Source of the DNA: Sphingomonadaceae bacterium
GTDB lineage: Bacteria > Pseudomonadota > Alphaproteobacteria > Sphingomonadales > Sphingomonadaceae
NCBI GenBank assembly: GCA_947442095.1
Contig: CANEVG010000243.1
Location: 1 to 5,756, forward strand
Reading direction: 5' to 3'
DNA length: 5,756 bases
Part shown: positions 5,612 to 5,756 of the stretch, in pieces
Layout of the letters: each line of letters starts with the position of its first letter
Numbering within the stretch: the stretch's first letter is position 1
Program-made: the position numbers and the translations under genes
Notes under the pieces: generated by a model
What the model was told of the DNA's origin: nothing
The model's database searches: none
The model's input: only the letters and a program-made list of their open reading frames with translations

Positions 5612-5756
5612 AGTTTCCCAAACGTCCCGATAGTGACTTTTCGCACTGGGCTGTTGCGGCCGCCTATGCGGTACTGGGTGACGAATGTCTTCGAGCCGGA
5701 TTGGCGCACCCTGCATCCAAATCCGGGCAGTTGGGAGCACCACTCCACATAGTCAC
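5612..5756 (-). pseudogene. Tyrosine recombinase (phage/island integrase) N-terminal fragment
   Basis: On the minus strand, in the frame with codons at 5754, 5751 and so on, the translation reads DYVEWCSQLPGFGCRVRQSG followed by SKTFVTQYRIGGRNSPVRKV and TIGTFGKLT. This is the N-terminal arm-type DNA-binding domain of tyrosine recombinases: the patterns LPGFG-x-RV-x-x-SG-x-KTF, Q-Y-R and R-x-V-T-IG-x-x-G-x-LT are characteristic. These proteins integrate and excise phages and genomic islands. About 47 residues are visible; the start lies beyond the right edge. After the LT the family usually continues with P-x-x-A-R, but here the sequence turns into sulfatase read in another frame at about 5611. 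The core-binding and catalytic (R-H-R-Y) domains are gone, so the gene is dead. The domain call rests on pattern recognition of a short stretch. Confidence 0.75.

Noticed and set aside
5303..5752. Plus-strand 149-codon open frame across the sulfatase/integrase joint
   Set aside because: It is antisense to two recognisable protein fragments and resembles nothing.

Overview
The window looks like a high-GC alphaproteobacterial chromosome or plasmid segment, most likely from a sphingomonad (Sphingomonas, Novosphingobium or Sphingobium type). This rests on the strong GC bias at third codon positions, on the sphingomonad style of the TonB-dependent receptor, and on the IS5/IS701 mixture. Genus level is inference. 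It is an accessory region in which two intact-looking biological parts (a TonB-dependent outer-membrane receptor and the 3' two thirds of a sulfatase) are bordered by mobile DNA on both sides.

Left part (1-1827): the 5' end of an IS5-family element runs off the left edge on the minus strand. It touches, across a CTAG junction, a complete-length IS701-family insertion sequence with perfect 17-bp terminal inverted repeats. The IS701 transposase carries its three acidic catalytic positions, but its conserved C-terminal segment lies in the -1 reading frame. The gene is therefore either frameshifted or needs recoding.

Middle (1828-4645): a 220-bp AT-richer non-coding stretch leads into an 833-residue TonB-dependent receptor with a clear signal peptide, TonB box, plug and beta-barrel. 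After its stop comes a 96-bp convergent intergenic region holding a perfect 16-bp-stem hairpin.

Right part (4646-5756): on the minus strand lies a sulfatase lacking its N-terminal part, including the formylglycine (C-x-P-x-R) and GKWHLG-type regions. At about 5611 its sequence switches abruptly to the N-terminal arm-binding domain of a tyrosine recombinase, in another frame. The open frame that continues through this joint would be called as a 365-residue sulfatase, but its first ~44 residues are integrase DNA read out of frame. The simplest reading is a deletion or recombination joint that destroyed both genes.

Functionally, the receptor and the sulfatase could once have served uptake and desulfation of a sulfated organic compound or glycan; the convergent arrangement and the broken sulfatase make this only a hypothesis. 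I did not find an RNA gene, CRISPR array or a convincing new defence or signalling system. The most unusual observations are the sulfatase/integrase joint, the split-frame IS701 transposase and the back-to-back IS junction.
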